Shown: positions 51,514-60,750, counted from the stretch's first letter. The stretch: DNA of 64,000 nt from Microbacterium sp. 5K110 (GCF_005774735.1 NZ_VBUM01000005.1:1-64000); one strand, 5' to 3'. Numbers and translations: made by a program. The notes: generated by a model not told the origin, from the sequence alone.

Positions 51514-52527
51514 ATGTCCACACCGTCCATCGCCGTGCTGGGCGCCGGTGCCAACGGCGCCTCGATCGGTGCAGATCTCATCGACGCGGGCCTGGATCCG
51601 GTGCTCATCGAGCAGTGGCCCGCGCACGTCGAGGCCATGCGTCGCGACGGTCTGCGTATCGAGATGCCGTCGGGAACGCGCCACGTCCACCCGCGGACGC
51701 TGCACCTCTGCGAGGTCGCCACGCTCCGCGAGACCTTCGACCTGGTGCTGCTCGTGACGAAGGCCTACGACGCCCGCTGGGCCGCGACGCTCATCGAGCC
51801 GTACCTCGCCCAGGACGGCGCGATCGCCGCGGTCCAGAACGGCATGACGACGCAGACCGTCGCCGACGTCGTCGGCGCCGACCGCTGCGTCGGAACGGTG
51901 ATCGAGATCTCCTCGACCATGACCGACCCCGGTGTCGTCCACCGTCACGTCGACCCCGAGCGTTCGTGGTTCGCGGTGGATGCCACCGCCCGGCGCGGCC
52001 ACGACGTCGCCGACGTCCTCTCCCACGCCGGAGAGGTCGCCCGCGTGGACGACATCGCCTCGGCGAAGTGGATGAAGATCGTCAGCAACGCCTCGGTCCT
52101 GGTTCCGACGGCCGCGCTCGGCCTCCCCATGGTCGACGCGATCGCGGTGCCCGGCATGCGCGACCTCATGCTCGAGGCCGGACGCGAGGCCCTCCGGGTC
52201 GCCGGGGACCACCGGGTCCTGCCGATCTTCGGCCTCACGCCGGCCTCGATCGCGGCGTCACCCGACGTCGTCGTGACGATGCTCGACGCCCTCTACGAAC
52301 GGTTCACGGTGCCCGGGGCGACGACGACCGTGCTCCAGGACTGGCGCAAGGGCCGACACAGCGAGGTCGACGACATCAACGGCACCGTTGTGGCGGCCGG
52401 CCGCCGACTCGGCATCCCGACTCCCGTCAACGAGGCGATCGTCGCCGTCGGGCACGCCATCGAGCGCGGCGAGGTCGAACCCTCCCTCGACGCGCTCGCC
52501 CTCCTGCGGGGCGGTGGAGCCGTTTAG
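51514..52527 (+). CDS. Ketopantoate-reductase-like protein 2
   Basis: 337 aa, paralogue of the protein at 46662: SIAVLGAGANGASIGADLID, EQWPAHVEAMRRDGLR, LHLCEVATLRETFDLVLLV, VQNGMTTQTVADVVG, KWMKIVSNASVLVP and TTVLQDWRKGRHSEVDDING. Long runs are nearly identical to the first copy, while GNHHR-type tails differ, so it is a duplicated but diverged enzyme. ATG at 51511 and 51514 follow AAGGAG; I prefer 51514 (MSTPS) for spacing. It converges with rlmB with a four-base overlap. Confidence 0.85.
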   Translation: MSTPSIAVLGAGANGASIGADLIDAGLDPVLIEQWPAHVEAMRRDGLRIEMPSGTRHVHPRTLHLCEVATLRETFDLVLLVTKAYDARWAATLIEPYLAQDGAIAAVQNGMTTQTVADVVGADRCVGTVIEISSTMTDPGVVHRHVDPERSWFAVDATARRGHDVADVLSHAGEVARVDDIASAKWMKIVSNASVLVPTAALGLPMVDAIAVPGMRDLMLEAGREALRVAGDHRVLPIFGLTPASIAASPDVVVTMLDALYERFTVPGATTTVLQDWRKGRHSEVDDINGTVVAAGRRLGIPTPVNEAIVAVGHAIERGEVEPSLDALALLRGGGAV

Positions 52528-53522
52528 CCGGCGTTGCGCAGCGTCGACACCTGATAGAGCGCGACGGATGCGGCGATCCCGGCGTTGAGGGACTCGGTCG
52601 CCGTCGAGATCGGAATCGACACGACCTGGTCGCACGTCTCGGTGACCAGGCGCGAGAGACCCTTGCCCTCGGAGCCGACGACGATCACGACGGGGCGGTC
52701 CGCGAGCTCGAGCGAGGGCAGCGACACGTCACCGTCACCGGCCAGACCGAGAATGAAGACGCCCTGCTTCTTGAAGTCCTTCAGCGTCGCGGTGAGGTTC
52801 GCCGCGAGAGCGACGGGGACGCGCGCGGCCGCGCCGGCGCTGGTCTTCCACGCCGCGGAGTTCACGCTCGCCGAGCGGCGCTGCGGGAGGATGAGGCCCT
52901 GTCCGCCGAACGCGGCGGTCGAGCGGATGATCGCCCCGAGGTTGCGCGGGTCGGTCACACCGTCGAGGGCGACGAACAGTGGCAGGTCCCCGCGATCGAC
53001 GACCTTCTCGAGCATGTCCTGCGGGTGCGCGTACTCGTAGGGCGGCACCTTCAGCGCGACGCCCTGGTGCACGCCGTCGAAACCGGCCATGCGATCGAGC
53101 TCGGGGCGCGTGACCTCGAGGACGGGGATGCCGCGGTGCGTGACGATCGACAGCATCTCTTTGACGCGGTCGTCCATCTCGACGCGCTGGGCGATGTAGA
53201 ACGCCGTCGCCGGGATCTTCGCGCGCAGCGCCTCGAGCACCGAGTTACGGCCGGTGACCGTCTCGGTGTCATCGGCCTGCTTCGCACGCCCGCGGCCCTG
53301 CGAGGAGCCGACCGGGCGCACGCCCGGCTTGCCCTTGCCGCCCGCGGCGGCGTAGCGCTCCTGCGCCGCCTTGCGCTTGCCGGCGACGTGCCAGGCGCGG
53401 TCCTCGGCCTTGGGCGTGGGCCCCTTGCCCTCGAGCGCCTTGCGCGAGTGTCCGCCGGTGCCCTTGAGGGGCCCCTTCTTCTTGCCGGGGTTGCGTGCTC
53501 CCGGGCGTCCAGGCTTAGGCAT
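52524..53522 (-). CDS. rlmB: 23S rRNA (guanosine-2'-O-)-methyltransferase, TrmH/SpoU family
   Basis: 332 aa. A basic N-terminal extension (1-85, [19 protein letters not shown]) precedes the SpoU substrate-binding domain ([19 protein letters not shown]) and the SPOUT knot with [35 protein letters not shown] and [20 protein letters not shown]. It methylates G2251-type positions of 23S rRNA or a similar site. The start at 53522 overlaps the cysS end by eight bases; the same order (carD-ispDF-cysS-rlmB) is conserved in mycobacteria. Confidence 0.92.
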   Translation of the reverse strand: MPKPGRPGARNPGKKKGPLKGTGGHSRKALEGKGPTPKAEDRAWHVAGKRKAAQERYAAAGGKGKPGVRPVGSSQGRGRAKQADDTETVTGRNSVLEALRAKIPATAFYIAQRVEMDDRVKEMLSIVTHRGIPVLEVTRPELDRMAGFDGVHQGVALKVPPYEYAHPQDMLEKVVDRGDLPLFVALDGVTDPRNLGAIIRSTAAFGGQGLILPQRRSASVNSAAWKTSAGAAARVPVALAANLTATLKDFKKQGVFILGLAGDGDVSLPSLELADRPVVIVVGSEGKGLSRLVTETCDQVVSIPISTATESLNAGIAASVALYQVSTLRNAG

Positions 53523-54915
53523 CGATACTCCAATTGGTTCCGGCCGGAGTGTCCTCCAGCGTGATTCCGGCGGCGACGATGGCATCTCGGATGCGATCGG
53601 CGGCCGCCCAGTCCTTGTCGGCGCGGGCGCGGGCGCGCTGCGCGATCATCTCCTGCACGAGGGCGTCGAGGGCGGATGCCGCTGCCGCTCCTCGCATGGC
53701 TCCGGTCGCCGCAGCGTCTTCAGGGGCGAGCCCGAGCAACTCGACCATCCCGCGCACGTCGGCGGCAAAACCCTCCATCTCGACAGAAGGGTCGCCGCTC
53801 CAGTCGTACGCGCTGTTGCCCGCCCGGACGGTCTCGTGCAGCACGGCCAGTGCGCGGGGGACGTTGAGGTCGTCGTCGAGTGCCTCGGCGAAGGCATCGG
53901 GCAAGGAGCGCGGGCCGGCCGGGTCGACGACACGGTCCATCGCTTCGAGGAACGTGTCGATGCGACCGAGGGCGGCAGCCGCCTCCTCGAACGCGCGGTC
54001 CGAGACGTCCAGGCTCGAGCGGTAGTGGGCCCCCGCGAGGGCGTACCGCACGACCCGCGCGTCGCGCTCGGCGAGCACCTCATCGGCGAGGACGAAGTTG
54101 CCGAGCGACTTCGACATCTTCTGCCCGTCGACGGTCACGAGACCGTTGTGCACCCAGTAGCGCGCGAACGCGTCGCCCGCGGCGGTCGACTGGGCGATCT
54201 CGTTCTCGTGGTGGGGGAAGCGCAAGTCGAGGCCGCCGCCGTGGATGTCGAACTCGGGCCCGAGGTAGCGCCGCGACATCGCCGAGCACTCGATGTGCCA
54301 CCCCGGTCGTCCCGCGCCCCACGGCGACGCCCACGTCGCCGACGCCGGCTCGCCTTCCTTCGCGCCCTTCCACAGCGCGAAGTCGCGGGGGTCGCGCTTG
54401 CCGCGCGGGTCGGCGTCGGCGGCGGACTCCATGGCATCCACGCTCTGGCGCGTGAGCTCGCCGTAGGCGGGCCACGACCGCACGTCGAAGTAGACGTCGC
54501 CGGCGGCGGCGTAGGCGTGTCCGCGATCGATGAGCTCGGCGATGAGCTCCTGCATCTGCGTCACCGAGGCGGTGGCACGGGGCTCGTAGGTGGGGGGAAG
54601 GATGCCGACGGCGGCGTACGCGAGCGAGAACTCCTGCTCCATGCGGTACGCGAGCGCCCACCACGGCTCGGTGTCGGTGGCGTTGGCGAGCACCTTGTCG
54701 TCGATGTCGGTGACGTTGCGCACGAACGTGACCCGACCGAAGCGGTGCGCGAGCCAACGGCGGAGCAGGTCGAACGCGAGCGCGGCGCGGACATGGCCGA
54801 TGTGCGGACCGGACTGCACGGTGGGACCGCAGACGTACATGGTGACGTTCGCGGGGTCGACGGGGACGAAGTCGCGCAGAGCCTGCGCTTTCGTGTCATA
54901 CAGCCGGACGGTCAC
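53515..54915 (-). CDS. cysS: Cysteinyl-tRNA synthetase
   Basis: 466 aa, class I synthetase. The HIGH motif is [23 protein letters not shown] is [12 protein letters not shown], the zinc and anticodon regions include [16 protein letters not shown], and [20 protein letters not shown] starts the catalytic core. It charges tRNA-Cys. The ATG at 54915 opens the canonical N-terminus [16 protein letters not shown]. It is cotranscribed with rlmB and lies downstream of ispDF, interrupted by the opposite-strand GNAT gene. Confidence 0.96.
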   Translation of the reverse strand: MTVRLYDTKAQALRDFVPVDPANVTMYVCGPTVQSGPHIGHVRAALAFDLLRRWLAHRFGRVTFVRNVTDIDDKVLANATDTEPWWALAYRMEQEFSLAYAAVGILPPTYEPRATASVTQMQELIAELIDRGHAYAAAGDVYFDVRSWPAYGELTRQSVDAMESAADADPRGKRDPRDFALWKGAKEGEPASATWASPWGAGRPGWHIECSAMSRRYLGPEFDIHGGGLDLRFPHHENEIAQSTAAGDAFARYWVHNGLVTVDGQKMSKSLGNFVLADEVLAERDARVVRYALAGAHYRSSLDVSDRAFEEAAAALGRIDTFLEAMDRVVDPAGPRSLPDAFAEALDDDLNVPRALAVLHETVRAGNSAYDWSGDPSVEMEGFAADVRGMVELLGLAPEDAAATGAMRGAAAASALDALVQEMIAQRARARADKDWAAADRIRDAIVAAGITLEDTPAGTNWSIDA

Positions 54916-54971
54916 CGCACAAGCCTACCGGCCGCCCCTGACGGCGACCCGTGCCTGTAACACGCCGCCGT

Positions 54972-54977
54972 TAGTGT
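54972..54977 (+). promoter_or_regulatory. -10 element of leaderless GNAT gene
   Basis: TAGTGT ends six bases before the ATG at 54984 and no ribosome binding site is present. Confidence 0.4.
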
Positions 54978-54983
54978 CTCGGC

Positions 54984-55445
54984 ATGGCCCTCGAGATCCA
55001 CCCTGACGACCTGTCCGCCGCCGACACCCGTGCCCTCGTGACCGCGCACGTCTCCGGCATGCTCGAGGACACCCCGCCCGAGAGCTGCCACGCGCTCGAC
55101 GCGGACGCTCTCGTCCACCACGGCGCGCTGCTCTGGGCGGCGCGAGTGGAGGGAGAGCTCGCGGGCATCGGCGCGCTGGCGGCCTGGGGCGAGGATGCCG
55201 GAGAGCTGAAGTCGATGCGCGTCACCGAGGCGTTCCTGGGGAAGGGCATCGGCCGGGCGATCCTCCGGCACATCATGTCCGAGGCGCGGGCACGCGGCAT
55301 CCGGAGCCTGTGGCTCGAGACCGGCAGCGGCGACGAGTTCGCCGCTGCGCGCGGCCTCTACGCGAGCGAGGGGTTCGTCGAATGCCCGCCGTTCGAGGCG
55401 TACCGCCCCGACCCGCTGTCGACATTCATGACGCGAGAGATCTAG
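54984..55445 (+). CDS. GNAT-family N-acetyltransferase
   Basis: 153 aa. The acetyl-CoA loop is in [20 protein letters not shown] and the fold is complete: [28 protein letters not shown], then the C-terminal [20 protein letters not shown] and [15 protein letters not shown]. It resembles PhnO/YedL-like acetyltransferases that act on small amines. The substrate is unknown. It lies on the plus strand between cysS and ispDF, where other actinobacteria usually have the two adjacent, and overlaps the ispDF end by four bases. Confidence 0.85.
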   Translation: MALEIHPDDLSAADTRALVTAHVSGMLEDTPPESCHALDADALVHHGALLWAARVEGELAGIGALAAWGEDAGELKSMRVTEAFLGKGIGRAILRHIMSEARARGIRSLWLETGSGDEFAAARGLYASEGFVECPPFEAYRPDPLSTFMTREI

Positions 55446-56641
55446 ACCGGGACGACCAAGGCGGTCGCGAAGGCGGCGACACCCTCGGTACGGCCCGTGA
55501 AGCCGAGCCCGTCCGTGGTCGTCGCGCTCACCGAGACCGGCGCTCCCCCGAGGGCCGCCGACAGGACGCGCTCCGCCTCGTCACGGCGCGACGCAAACCG
55601 CGGACGGTTCGCCTGCACCTGCACCGAGACGTTGCCGATCCGCCAGCCGGCCGCCGCCACGAGGTTCCGCGTGTGGGCGAGGAAGGCCTCGGCGTGCGCG
55701 CCCGCGAACTCGGGCCGATCGGTACCGAAGTGAGTCCCGATGTCACCGAGTCCTGCCGCCGCGAGCACTGCGTCGACGATCGCATGCGCGACGGCATCGC
55801 CGTCGGAGTGGCCCGACAGCGCCGGCTCCCCCGGCCATTCCAGACCAGCGAGCCACAGCGTGCCGTCCCCACCGAAGCCGTGGACGTCCGTGCCGATGCC
55901 CACGCGCGGGGTTCGTTGCGGCGGGGACGGGTGGGCCGCCGGAAGCGGAGCCGAGAGCAAGGCTCGGGCGCGGTCGAGGTCGGGGCTCGTGGTGATCTTG
56001 AACGAGGTCGCATCGCCGTCCACCGTGATCACGTCGTGGCCGGCGGCGGCCACGAGGGCGGCGTCGTCGGTGTGGTCGGCGTCGGCGGAGACGAGCGCCT
56101 CCTCCAGGACACCGCGCCGGAAGCCCTGCGGGGTCTGCGCCGCAGCCAGCTCGGACCTGTCCACCGCCGCGACGATCGCGCCCGTGGCATCCACGCGCTT
56201 GATCGTGTCCACGACGGGGACGGCCGGGATCACCGCGTCGGCTCCGCGTTCCAGGGCCGCCACCACCCGCTCGAACACCGCGGGGGGCGTGAGGGCGCGC
56301 GCCGCATCGTGCACCAGAACAGTGTCGACGTCGGCCCAGAGCGCGGCCAGCCCTGCGGCGACCGAGGACTGGCGCGTGGCACCGCCCGGCACCACCGACA
56401 CCAGGTCGGCCCGGTCGCCGGCCGCCTCGCGGGCGTCGGTGAGGGCGGGACCCTCGAAGCCGGCGGGCACGACGATGACGACCTGTGCGCGCGGCGCGGC
56501 GAAGACGCCCCGCAGCGCGTGCCGCAGGATCGTGTGCTCGTCGAGCCCGACGAATGCCTTCGGAGCGCCGCCGGCCAGGCGTGTGCCGGAGCCGGCGGCG
56601 ACGACGATGACGGCCAGACGCGGAACGGGTGAGGGAATCAC
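55442..56641 (-). CDS. ispDF: Bifunctional IspD/IspF of the MEP isoprenoid pathway
   Basis: 399 aa. Residues 1-235 are IspD (2-C-methylerythritol 4-phosphate cytidylyltransferase): [18 protein letters not shown] and [20 protein letters not shown]. Residues 240-399 are IspF (MEcPP synthase): [45 protein letters not shown] and [13 protein letters not shown]. The two steps are fused in one chain. It follows carD by 43 bp. Many actinobacteria have separate or fused versions of these genes at the same locus. Confidence 0.96.
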   Translation of the reverse strand: MIPSPVPRLAVIVVAAGSGTRLAGGAPKAFVGLDEHTILRHALRGVFAAPRAQVVIVVPAGFEGPALTDAREAAGDRADLVSVVPGGATRQSSVAAGLAALWADVDTVLVHDAARALTPPAVFERVVAALERGADAVIPAVPVVDTIKRVDATGAIVAAVDRSELAAAQTPQGFRRGVLEEALVSADADHTDDAALVAAAGHDVITVDGDATSFKITTSPDLDRARALLSAPLPAAHPSPPQRTPRVGIGTDVHGFGGDGTLWLAGLEWPGEPALSGHSDGDAVAHAIVDAVLAAAGLGDIGTHFGTDRPEFAGAHAEAFLAHTRNLVAAAGWRIGNVSVQVQANRPRFASRRDEAERVLSAALGGAPVSVSATTTDGLGFTGRTEGVAAFATALVVPV

Positions 56642-56684
56642 CCGACCACGCTAGCGCGGACGCGCGGACGAACCGCGCGCGGGA

Positions 56685-57167
56685 TCAGGACGCCAGGACC
56701 TCGTCGAGCACGACGCTCGCGCGGTCTTCGTCGGTCTTCTCGGCGAGGGCGAGCTCCGAGACGAGGATCTGCCGGGCCTTGGCCAGCATGCGCTTCTCGC
56801 CCGCGGAGAGACCACGGTCCTGATCGCGACGCCACAGGTCGCGCACGACCTCGCTCACCTTGATCACGTCGCCCGAAGCGAGCTTCTCGAGATTCGCCTT
56901 GTAGCGGCGCGACCAGTTGGTCGGCTCCTCGGTGAAGGGGGCACGCAGCACTTCGAACACGCGGTCGAGACCCTCTTTGCCGATCACGTCACGAACGCCG
57001 ACCAGGTCGACGTTGTCGGCGGGGACCTCGATGACGAGGTCGCCCTGCGTGACGTTGAGCTTCAGGTACTTCTTCGTCTCGCCCTTGATGACGCGTTCTT
57101 TGACCTCGATGATCGTGGCCGCGCCATGGTGCGGGTAAACGACGGTCTCGCCAACCTCAAAAAGCAT
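56685..57167 (-). CDS. carD: CarD-family RNA polymerase-binding regulator
   Basis: 160 aa. Binds the RNA polymerase beta subunit and stabilises open complexes at rRNA and other promoters. The N-terminal Tudor-like domain is [19 protein letters not shown], then [20 protein letters not shown]. The C-terminal DNA-binding domain has [16 protein letters not shown] and the conserved Trp in [14 protein letters not shown]. The start at 57167 follows AAGGACATAACTCC and an upstream TATCCT -10 (around 57196); the upstream extension is not supported. It is the first gene of the carD-ispDF unit. Confidence 0.95.
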   Translation of the reverse strand: MLFEVGETVVYPHHGAATIIEVKERVIKGETKKYLKLNVTQGDLVIEVPADNVDLVGVRDVIGKEGLDRVFEVLRAPFTEEPTNWSRRYKANLEKLASGDVIKVSEVVRDLWRRDQDRGLSAGEKRMLAKARQILVSELALAEKTDEDRASVVLDEVLAS

Positions 57168-57340
57168 GGAGTTATGTCCTTTCGGCAACATCCAGGATAC
57201 CACAGGGCCCGATGCGCTAAGGTTCCGCCCCACCCCGGACGATCCCTCCTCCACGCGCGCGAGGAGGCCCGCGGCGGGCGGGCGGCGCGTCAGGACCCCG
57301 TAGGATGATCAGGATGCCGTTTGTCGTTCCGGGAGGATCC

Positions 57341-57886
57341 GTGAAATCGCGCCTGTTCGCGTCTCTGGCCGTTGGTGCCGCTGTCGTTCTGGGCACGACG
57401 GGATGCAACCTCGTTGCCCCCCAGGCGACCACCATCGACTACTCCGCCTCCGACGGGGTGAACGTGCCCGAGTCGGGCCCCTTGCAGGTGCGCAACGCCC
57501 TGATCGTGGCCGATGAAGAGGGCACGGTCGGCAACTTCGTCGCCGCCATCGTCAACGACACCACGAAGTCGCAGATGCTGCGGCTCGAGGTCGGCGAGGG
57601 CAGCAGCGCCGTCCGCGCCTCGGTGAACGTCGCGGCCGGCCGCACGCTCAGCCTCGGCGACCTGGCGAACGACGTCGCGCCTCTGCAGCTCGACGGCATC
57701 GATGCCGTCCCCGGCTCGACGATCCCGATCTTTTTCCAGTCCGGCGATGCCGAGGGTGCCCTCATCCAGGTGCCCGTGCTCGACGGCGCGCTCGAGTACT
57801 TGCGCCCGCTCGCGCCGACCCCGACGCCGACGGGTCTTCTGGCGCCGGTGGCGACCCCGACGCCGACGCCCACGCCGTCTTCCTGA
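57341..57886 (+). CDS. Putative lipoprotein of unknown function
   Basis: 181 aa. A lipoprotein signal (KSRLFASLAVGAAVVLGTTGC, Cys about 22) leads to a mature domain with beta-strand-like VRNALIVADEEGTVGNFVAA, MLRLEVGEGSSAVRA, VNVAAGRTLSLGDL and IPIFFQSGDAEGALIQVPVL, which looks like a small immunoglobulin-type fold. It ends in a Pro/Thr tail (PTPTPTPS). The GTG at 57341 has GGGAGG four bases upstream; the ATG at 57314 or 57305 would give an untypical signal peptide. TAGGAT at 57301-57306 is a possible -10. No partner gene is evident. Confidence 0.75.
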   Translation: MKSRLFASLAVGAAVVLGTTGCNLVAPQATTIDYSASDGVNVPESGPLQVRNALIVADEEGTVGNFVAAIVNDTTKSQMLRLEVGEGSSAVRASVNVAAGRTLSLGDLANDVAPLQLDGIDAVPGSTIPIFFQSGDAEGALIQVPVLDGALEYLRPLAPTPTPTGLLAPVATPTPTPTPSS

Positions 57887-57888
57887 CC

Positions 57889-57938
57889 GCACACGACGAA
57901 GGCGCCGACGGGATCCCGTCGGCGCCTTCGTCGTGTGC
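57889..57938. terminator. 50-bp perfect palindrome between lipoprotein and regX3
   Basis: Bases 57889-57913 are exactly complementary to 57914-57938, centred on GGATCC, with no unpaired loop. It starts three bases after the lipoprotein stop and ends six bases before the regX3 stop, so it should work as a bidirectional terminator. Its core ACGAAGGCGCC recurs in the terminator at 30045-30084. Confidence 0.75.
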
Positions 57939-57944
57939 GGCGGG

Positions 57945-58628
57945 TCAGGCCTCGAAGCGGTAGCCGAGACCGCGCACGGTCACGAGCATCGACGGCTCAC
58001 TCGGGCTCTGCTCGATGCGCGACCGGATGCGCTTGATGTGCACGTCCAGCGTCTTGGTGTCGCCGAAGTAGTCGGTCCCCCACACGCGGTCAATGAGCTG
58101 GCCGCGCGTGAGCACGCGACCGGCGTTGCGCATGAGGACCTCGAGCAGCTCGAATTCCTTCAGCGGCATGTTGATTTCGGCGCCGTCGACCGAGACCGTG
58201 TGCCGGTCGATGTCGAGGGTCACGCGACCGCCGGTGAGGATGCGCTCGTCGAGGTCGGACTCCTCCGGGCTCCGGCGGCGCAGCACTGCGCGCATGCGCG
58301 CGAGCAGCTCCCGGGTCGAGTAGGGCTTGGTGACGTAGTCGTCCGCGCCGAGCTCGAGCCCCACGACGATGTCCACCTCCGAGTCCTTGGCGGTGAGCAT
58401 GATGATCGGCACCTGCGACGTCAGCCGCAGCTGACGGCACACCTCCGTGCCCGGCATCCCGGGCAGCATCAGATCCAGCAGGAGGATGTCGGCACCGCGC
58501 TCGCGGAACGCGGTGAGGGCCAGCGCACCGTCTTCGGCGATCTCGACCTCGTACCCCTCCCGTCGCAGCAGGTAGGCGAGCGGATCTGCGAGATCGGGCT
58601 CGTCCTCGACGATCAGAACGCGGGTCAT
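57945..58628 (-). CDS. regX3: Response regulator RegX3
   Basis: 227 aa. Receiver acidic residues EDE, phospho-acceptor Asp52 in ILLLDLMLPGMPG, KPYSTRELLARM; a C-terminal winged helix with MPLKEFELLEVLMRNAGRVL, DVHIKRIRSRIE and GLGYRF. The context, phoU and gpm next to senX3, identifies it as the phosphate-responsive RegX3 of actinobacteria. The ATG at 58628 overlaps the senX3 stop as ATGA. Confidence 0.94.
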   Translation of the reverse strand: MTRVLIVEDEPDLADPLAYLLRREGYEVEIAEDGALALTAFRERGADILLLDLMLPGMPGTEVCRQLRLTSQVPIIMLTAKDSEVDIVVGLELGADDYVTKPYSTRELLARMRAVLRRRSPEESDLDERILTGGRVTLDIDRHTVSVDGAEINMPLKEFELLEVLMRNAGRVLTRGQLIDRVWGTDYFGDTKTLDVHIKRIRSRIEQSPSEPSMLVTVRGLGYRFEA

Positions 58629-59842
58629 GCGGTGTCTCCCTTCACGGGTGCGGGGCGGGCGGCGGAGCCGGTCTTGCGGCTCTTGCGACGCGCCTTGGGA
58701 CGAACGAGGTCGAGGTCGGGTGCCTCGGACCGGGGCAGTCGGATGGTGAACGTGGACCCGCGTTCGGGGCGCGACCACAACCGCACCTCGCCGCCGTGGC
58801 GCTGCACGGCGTGCTTGACGATCGACAGTCCGAGGCCGGTGCCACCGGTGCGACGGGATCGCGCCTGATCCGCGCGGTAGAAGCGCTCGAAGACGCGGTG
58901 CTGATCGCTCTCGGGGATGCCGATACCGCGGTCGGTGACGGCGATCTCCACGACGTTCTCGTCGAGTTTGACCCCGACGCCCACCTTGGACCCGTGCGGC
59001 GAATACGCGATGGCGTTGGCGATGAGGTTGCCGAGCGCCTCGGTGAGGATCTGCGGCTCCCCGCGCACCCACAGGCCCTTCGTGCCACCGCGCACGACGG
59101 TGACCTGCGCCGAGTCGGCCTGGATCGTGTGCGACTCGATCGCCGCGGTGACGACCTCGTCGATCGAGACGTCGCGGACCTCGCTGAGCTCGTCCGAGGC
59201 CTGCAGCCGGGACAGGCTCAGGATGCGATTGGTGAGCGCGGACAACCGCGAGATCTCGGCCTGGAGGCGCCCGGAGAAGTACCGCACCTGCGGAGGGTCG
59301 TCGGCGGCGGACTCGATCGCCTCGGCCAGCAGGCTCACGGCGCCGACGGGTGTCTTGAGCTCGTGACTGGTGTTGGCGACGAAGTCGCGGCGCATCTCCT
59401 CGACGCGCTCGCGTTCGGTGATGTCGCGCAGCACCAACAGCACGAGGCGAGCCGAGACGGGTGCGGCACGAACGGCGACCAGGCGCGGCTCGGCGGGGGC
59501 GGCTCCCCGCCGGAGGCGCAAGTTCTCGCTCACGGCGGCGCCGTTGTCGCGGGCCTCGCGCGCGACGCGGCGCAGATCCTCGTCGGCGATCGCGCTGCCG
59601 GCATCCAGGCCGAAGACCTCGGCGGCGGGCGAGAGCGCCAGTACCGTGCCGGACGTGTCGCACACGACGGCGGGGTCGTCGAGGGCACCGAGCACGGACT
59701 CCACCCCCTCGGGGAGAACCGACGAGCCCTGGGCGGCCGCCCGGTCGCGAACGCGCTGCGCGGCCACGACGAGACCCACGACGGAGCCCCCGACAATGAT
59801 TCCCACGAGGAGCGCGAGCAGCGAGAGCTGCGTCTGATCCAT
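58625..59842 (-). CDS. senX3: Sensor histidine kinase SenX3
   Basis: 405 aa. One or two N-terminal helices (SLLALLVGIIVGGSVVGLVV) are followed by a PAS-like region (55-135), HisKA with His160 in RDFVANTSHELKTPVGAV, and HATPase with EALGNLIANAIAYSP, DRGIGIPESDQHRVFERFYR and GGTGLGLSIVKHAV. It monitors phosphate, probably through PhoU and the Pst system in mycobacteria. The start at 59842 has a TACGCT -10 six bases upstream (59854-59849) with no ribosome binding site, so it is leaderless; the longer frame to 59926 is unlikely. Confidence 0.94.
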   Translation of the reverse strand: MDQTQLSLLALLVGIIVGGSVVGLVVAAQRVRDRAAAQGSSVLPEGVESVLGALDDPAVVCDTSGTVLALSPAAEVFGLDAGSAIADEDLRRVAREARDNGAAVSENLRLRRGAAPAEPRLVAVRAAPVSARLVLLVLRDITERERVEEMRRDFVANTSHELKTPVGAVSLLAEAIESAADDPPQVRYFSGRLQAEISRLSALTNRILSLSRLQASDELSEVRDVSIDEVVTAAIESHTIQADSAQVTVVRGGTKGLWVRGEPQILTEALGNLIANAIAYSPHGSKVGVGVKLDENVVEIAVTDRGIGIPESDQHRVFERFYRADQARSRRTGGTGLGLSIVKHAVQRHGGEVRLWSRPERGSTFTIRLPRSEAPDLDLVRPKARRKSRKTGSAARPAPVKGDTA

Positions 59843-59848
59843 GGCACC

Positions 59849-59854
59849 AGCGTA
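59849..59854 (-). promoter_or_regulatory. -10 element of leaderless senX3
   Basis: TACGCT (minus strand) lies six bases before the ATG at 59842, with no ribosome binding site. Confidence 0.45.
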
Positions 59855-59910
59855 GAGCCGCCCATCGGGCGTCACCGTCCGTTCAGACGGGGAGGGCGGT
59901 GGCGAGAGGC

Positions 59911-59942
59911 TACTATTCACTGTCACAGCACCACTCGTTAAC
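59911..59942. promoter_or_regulatory. phoU promoter with possible Pho-box half-sites
   Basis: TACTAT (59911-59916) is a possible -10 for phoU. TTCAC (59916-59920) and TTAAC (59938-59942) are 22 bp apart, two turns of an 11-bp periodicity as in actinobacterial PhoP/RegX3-type sites (GTTCACC repeats). The middle unit is not well matched, so the site is tentative. It lies between the divergent senX3 and phoU genes. Confidence 0.35.
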
Positions 59943-60014
59943 CTTCGCTGGGAAGAATCCCTCGAGGGTCGCGGAACGTTTGTGTGCCGTGCCGCCGACG
60001 AGGAAGGTACCGCG

Positions 60015-60689
60015 ATGCGCGAAGTATTCCATCAGTCCCTCGAGGACGTCCAGGGCCGACTGGTCGAGATCGCCGACCTGGTGGCGGTCGCCATCGACCG
60101 TGCCACGCGCGCGTTCGGCACGAGCGACGTCGCCCTCGCCGAGGAGGTCATCGAGGCCGACGCGATCATCGATGAGAAGGCACTGGCGCTCGACGAGCTC
60201 GCCATCGAGATCCTCGCCCGCCAGCAGCCGGTCGCCCGCGACCTGCGGATCGTCGTCACCGCTCTGCGCGTGAGCGCCTCGCTCGAGCGCATGGGCGACA
60301 TGGCGGAGCACATCGCGCAGCTCGCGCGCTCGCGGTTCCCCGAGCGGGCGATCCCCAAGGGCCTGAAGAGCACCTTCACGCGCATGGGCGAGCTCGACGT
60401 GGAGGTCGCGCGCAAGCTCGCCGAGCTCCTGCGCACGCAGGACCTCCGGATCGCAGAAGAGATCCGCGACAACGACGACGACATCGACGAGCTGCACGTC
60501 AGCGTGTTCGAGAAGGTCCTCGGCGATTCGTGGAAGGGCGAGGCCACGGCCACGGTCGACGCCACGCTCGCCAGCCGCTACCACGAGCGCTTCGCCGACC
60601 ACGCGGTCTCGGTCGCCAAGAAGGTCGTCTACCTCGCCACGGGCGACTGGGCGGGCGCCGACGACGAGACTCCGATCCCGGTCGTCTGA
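60015..60689 (+). CDS. phoU: Phosphate signalling complex protein PhoU
   Basis: 224 aa of two three-helix bundles, with the repeated E-x-x-x-D-type metal-binding pattern (EVIEADAIIDEKALALDELA, then EIRDNDDDIDELH). It links the Pst transporter to the SenX3 kinase and represses the Pho response when phosphate is ample. MREVFHQSLEDVQGRLVEIA is the canonical start. The ATG at 60015 has AGGAAGG nine bases upstream; the earlier ATG at 59982 lacks a site. It is divergent from senX3, in the conserved actinobacterial order. Confidence 0.94.
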   Translation: MREVFHQSLEDVQGRLVEIADLVAVAIDRATRAFGTSDVALAEEVIEADAIIDEKALALDELAIEILARQQPVARDLRIVVTALRVSASLERMGDMAEHIAQLARSRFPERAIPKGLKSTFTRMGELDVEVARKLAELLRTQDLRIAEEIRDNDDDIDELHVSVFEKVLGDSWKGEATATVDATLASRYHERFADHAVSVAKKVVYLATGDWAGADDETPIPVV

Positions 60690-60703
60690 CGCAGAACGAC
60701 GAA

Positions 60704-60735
60704 GAGGGGGTGGATGCCACGGCATCCACCCCCTC
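60704..60735. terminator. Convergent terminator between phoU and gpmA
   Basis: A 15-bp perfect stem (GAGGGGGTGGATGCC with its complement) around AC, located 14 bases past the phoU stop and before the gpmA stop. The arms contain the frequent heptamer GGATGCC/GGCATCC. Confidence 0.75.
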
Positions 60736-60750
60736 TCGCGTTGCGGCTCG

